This document shows, one piece after another, positions 39,687-39,945 of a stretch of 39,945 nt of DNA. Under the pieces are notes generated by a model that did no database searches, had not been told where the DNA came from, and saw only the letters and a program-made list of their open reading frames with translations. A program made the position numbers and the translations under genes. Source of the DNA: Gemmatimonadota bacterium (GTDB lineage: Bacteria; Gemmatimonadota; Gemmatimonadetes; Longimicrobiales; Gaopeijiaceae); contig JAJDVR010000214.1 of NCBI GenBank assembly GCA_022826025.1, positions 1-39,945 on the forward strand, written 5' to 3'. How positions within the stretch are numbered: the first letter of the stretch is position 1; each line of letters begins with the position of its first letter.

Positions 39687-39945
39687 AGGACACGGTCCTG
39701 ATCAGCACCCACCACCTGCCCACAGCGGGTGCACTCCGGGGCGCCTTCAAGTCGTCCGGCTACCGGGTGGAACTGGTCACCCCGCGCGAAGAACTCGACC
39801 CGGGCGCCGGCGTGCTGCTGGTGCTCACCGACGCGCTGGCCAAAACGGCGGGAGAGCTGGCGGCGCAGGCCCGCGACCGACTGCACATTCCCGTGTTCGG
39901 GGTGGCGGCGGCCGGCCGCGAGGGTGAGATCGCCGCCCTCGGCCT
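39683..39945 (+). CDS. Unrecognised protein, N-terminal part (cut by window end)
   Basis: An open frame from a GTG that overlaps the MoaB-family stop (GTGA), running off the window after 87 codons. The translation starts VKDTVLISTHHLPTAGALR, then GYRVELVTPREELDPGAGVLLVLTDALAK and later IPVFGVAAAGREGEIAAL. The alternating beta/alpha pattern (TVLIS, YRVELVT, GVLLVLTD, IPVFGVAA) resembles a CheY-like receiver or flavodoxin-like domain, but the phospho-acceptor Asp and the acidic pair of true receivers are not evident. It might be the degenerate receiver of a sigma54-dependent regulator; that is a guess. The overlap with the preceding gene and codon use support a real gene. Confidence 0.6.
   Translation, partial: MKDTVLISTHHLPTAGALRGAFKSSGYRVELVTPREELDPGAGVLLVLTDALAKTAGELAAQARDRLHIPVFGVAAAGREGEIAALG

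Overview
The window is a high-G+C, densely packed bacterial chromosome segment (about 34 genes, no RNA genes, no CRISPR, no insertion sequences, no gene-free stretch longer than 200 bases). Gene content points to a didermic, LPS-bearing, piliated, aerobic bacterium: an lptF/lptG pair, a SprA-type outer-membrane protein, a secretin-based type IV pilus, Mn-type superoxide dismutase and hslV/hslU. A SprA homologue together with this codon bias best fits the phylum Gemmatimonadota. That placement is inferred from content and was not tested by phylogeny.

Layout. 1-1624: the end of an FMN-reductase gene facing an M20 metallopeptidase gene. 1808-4231: a small lipoprotein and a secreted Ig-like plus LVIVD beta-propeller protein. 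4309-6875 (minus): lptG and lptF, the inner-membrane half of the LPS exporter, overlapping by ATGA. 6960-13064: a 2,034-residue SprA/Sov-like protein, divergent from lptF across a short region that holds an imperfect palindrome. 13190-17084: a tight run comEA - pilT - pilC - psd (DNA-binding competence protein, pilus retraction ATPase, pilus platform, phosphatidylserine decarboxylase). 17259-18977: an AGCS sodium:amino-acid symporter with an extra loop. 19003-20292 (minus): a Y-family DNA polymerase, head to head with a Mn-type superoxide dismutase. 21163-22152: a secreted M15-like peptidase with two LysM repeats.

22278-29169 is a nine-gene type IV pilus operon in which almost every junction overlaps by 1-4 bases: four minor pseudopilins, then pilM, pilN, pilO, pilP and pilQ. 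Together with pilT/pilC/comEA it supplies most of a type IV pilus and DNA-uptake machine. The major pilin, PilB, the prepilin peptidase and ComEC are not in the window. 29293-36913 continues with aroC - aroK - topA - xerC - hslV - hslU. The topA-xerC-hslVU order is the old conserved arrangement, here without trmFO between topA and xerC. 37058 to the end holds argF, gcvT, a MoaB/Mog-family gene and the start of an unrecognised gene cut off by the window edge.

I see no clearly new multi-gene defence or biosynthetic system. The items most worth following are the SprA homologue beside lptFG, the comEA-pilT-pilC linkage, and three unexplained DNA elements: an 8-3-8 inverted repeat before argF, 11-bp direct repeats 21 bp apart before the pilin operon, and a palindrome in the lptF/sprA divergent region.
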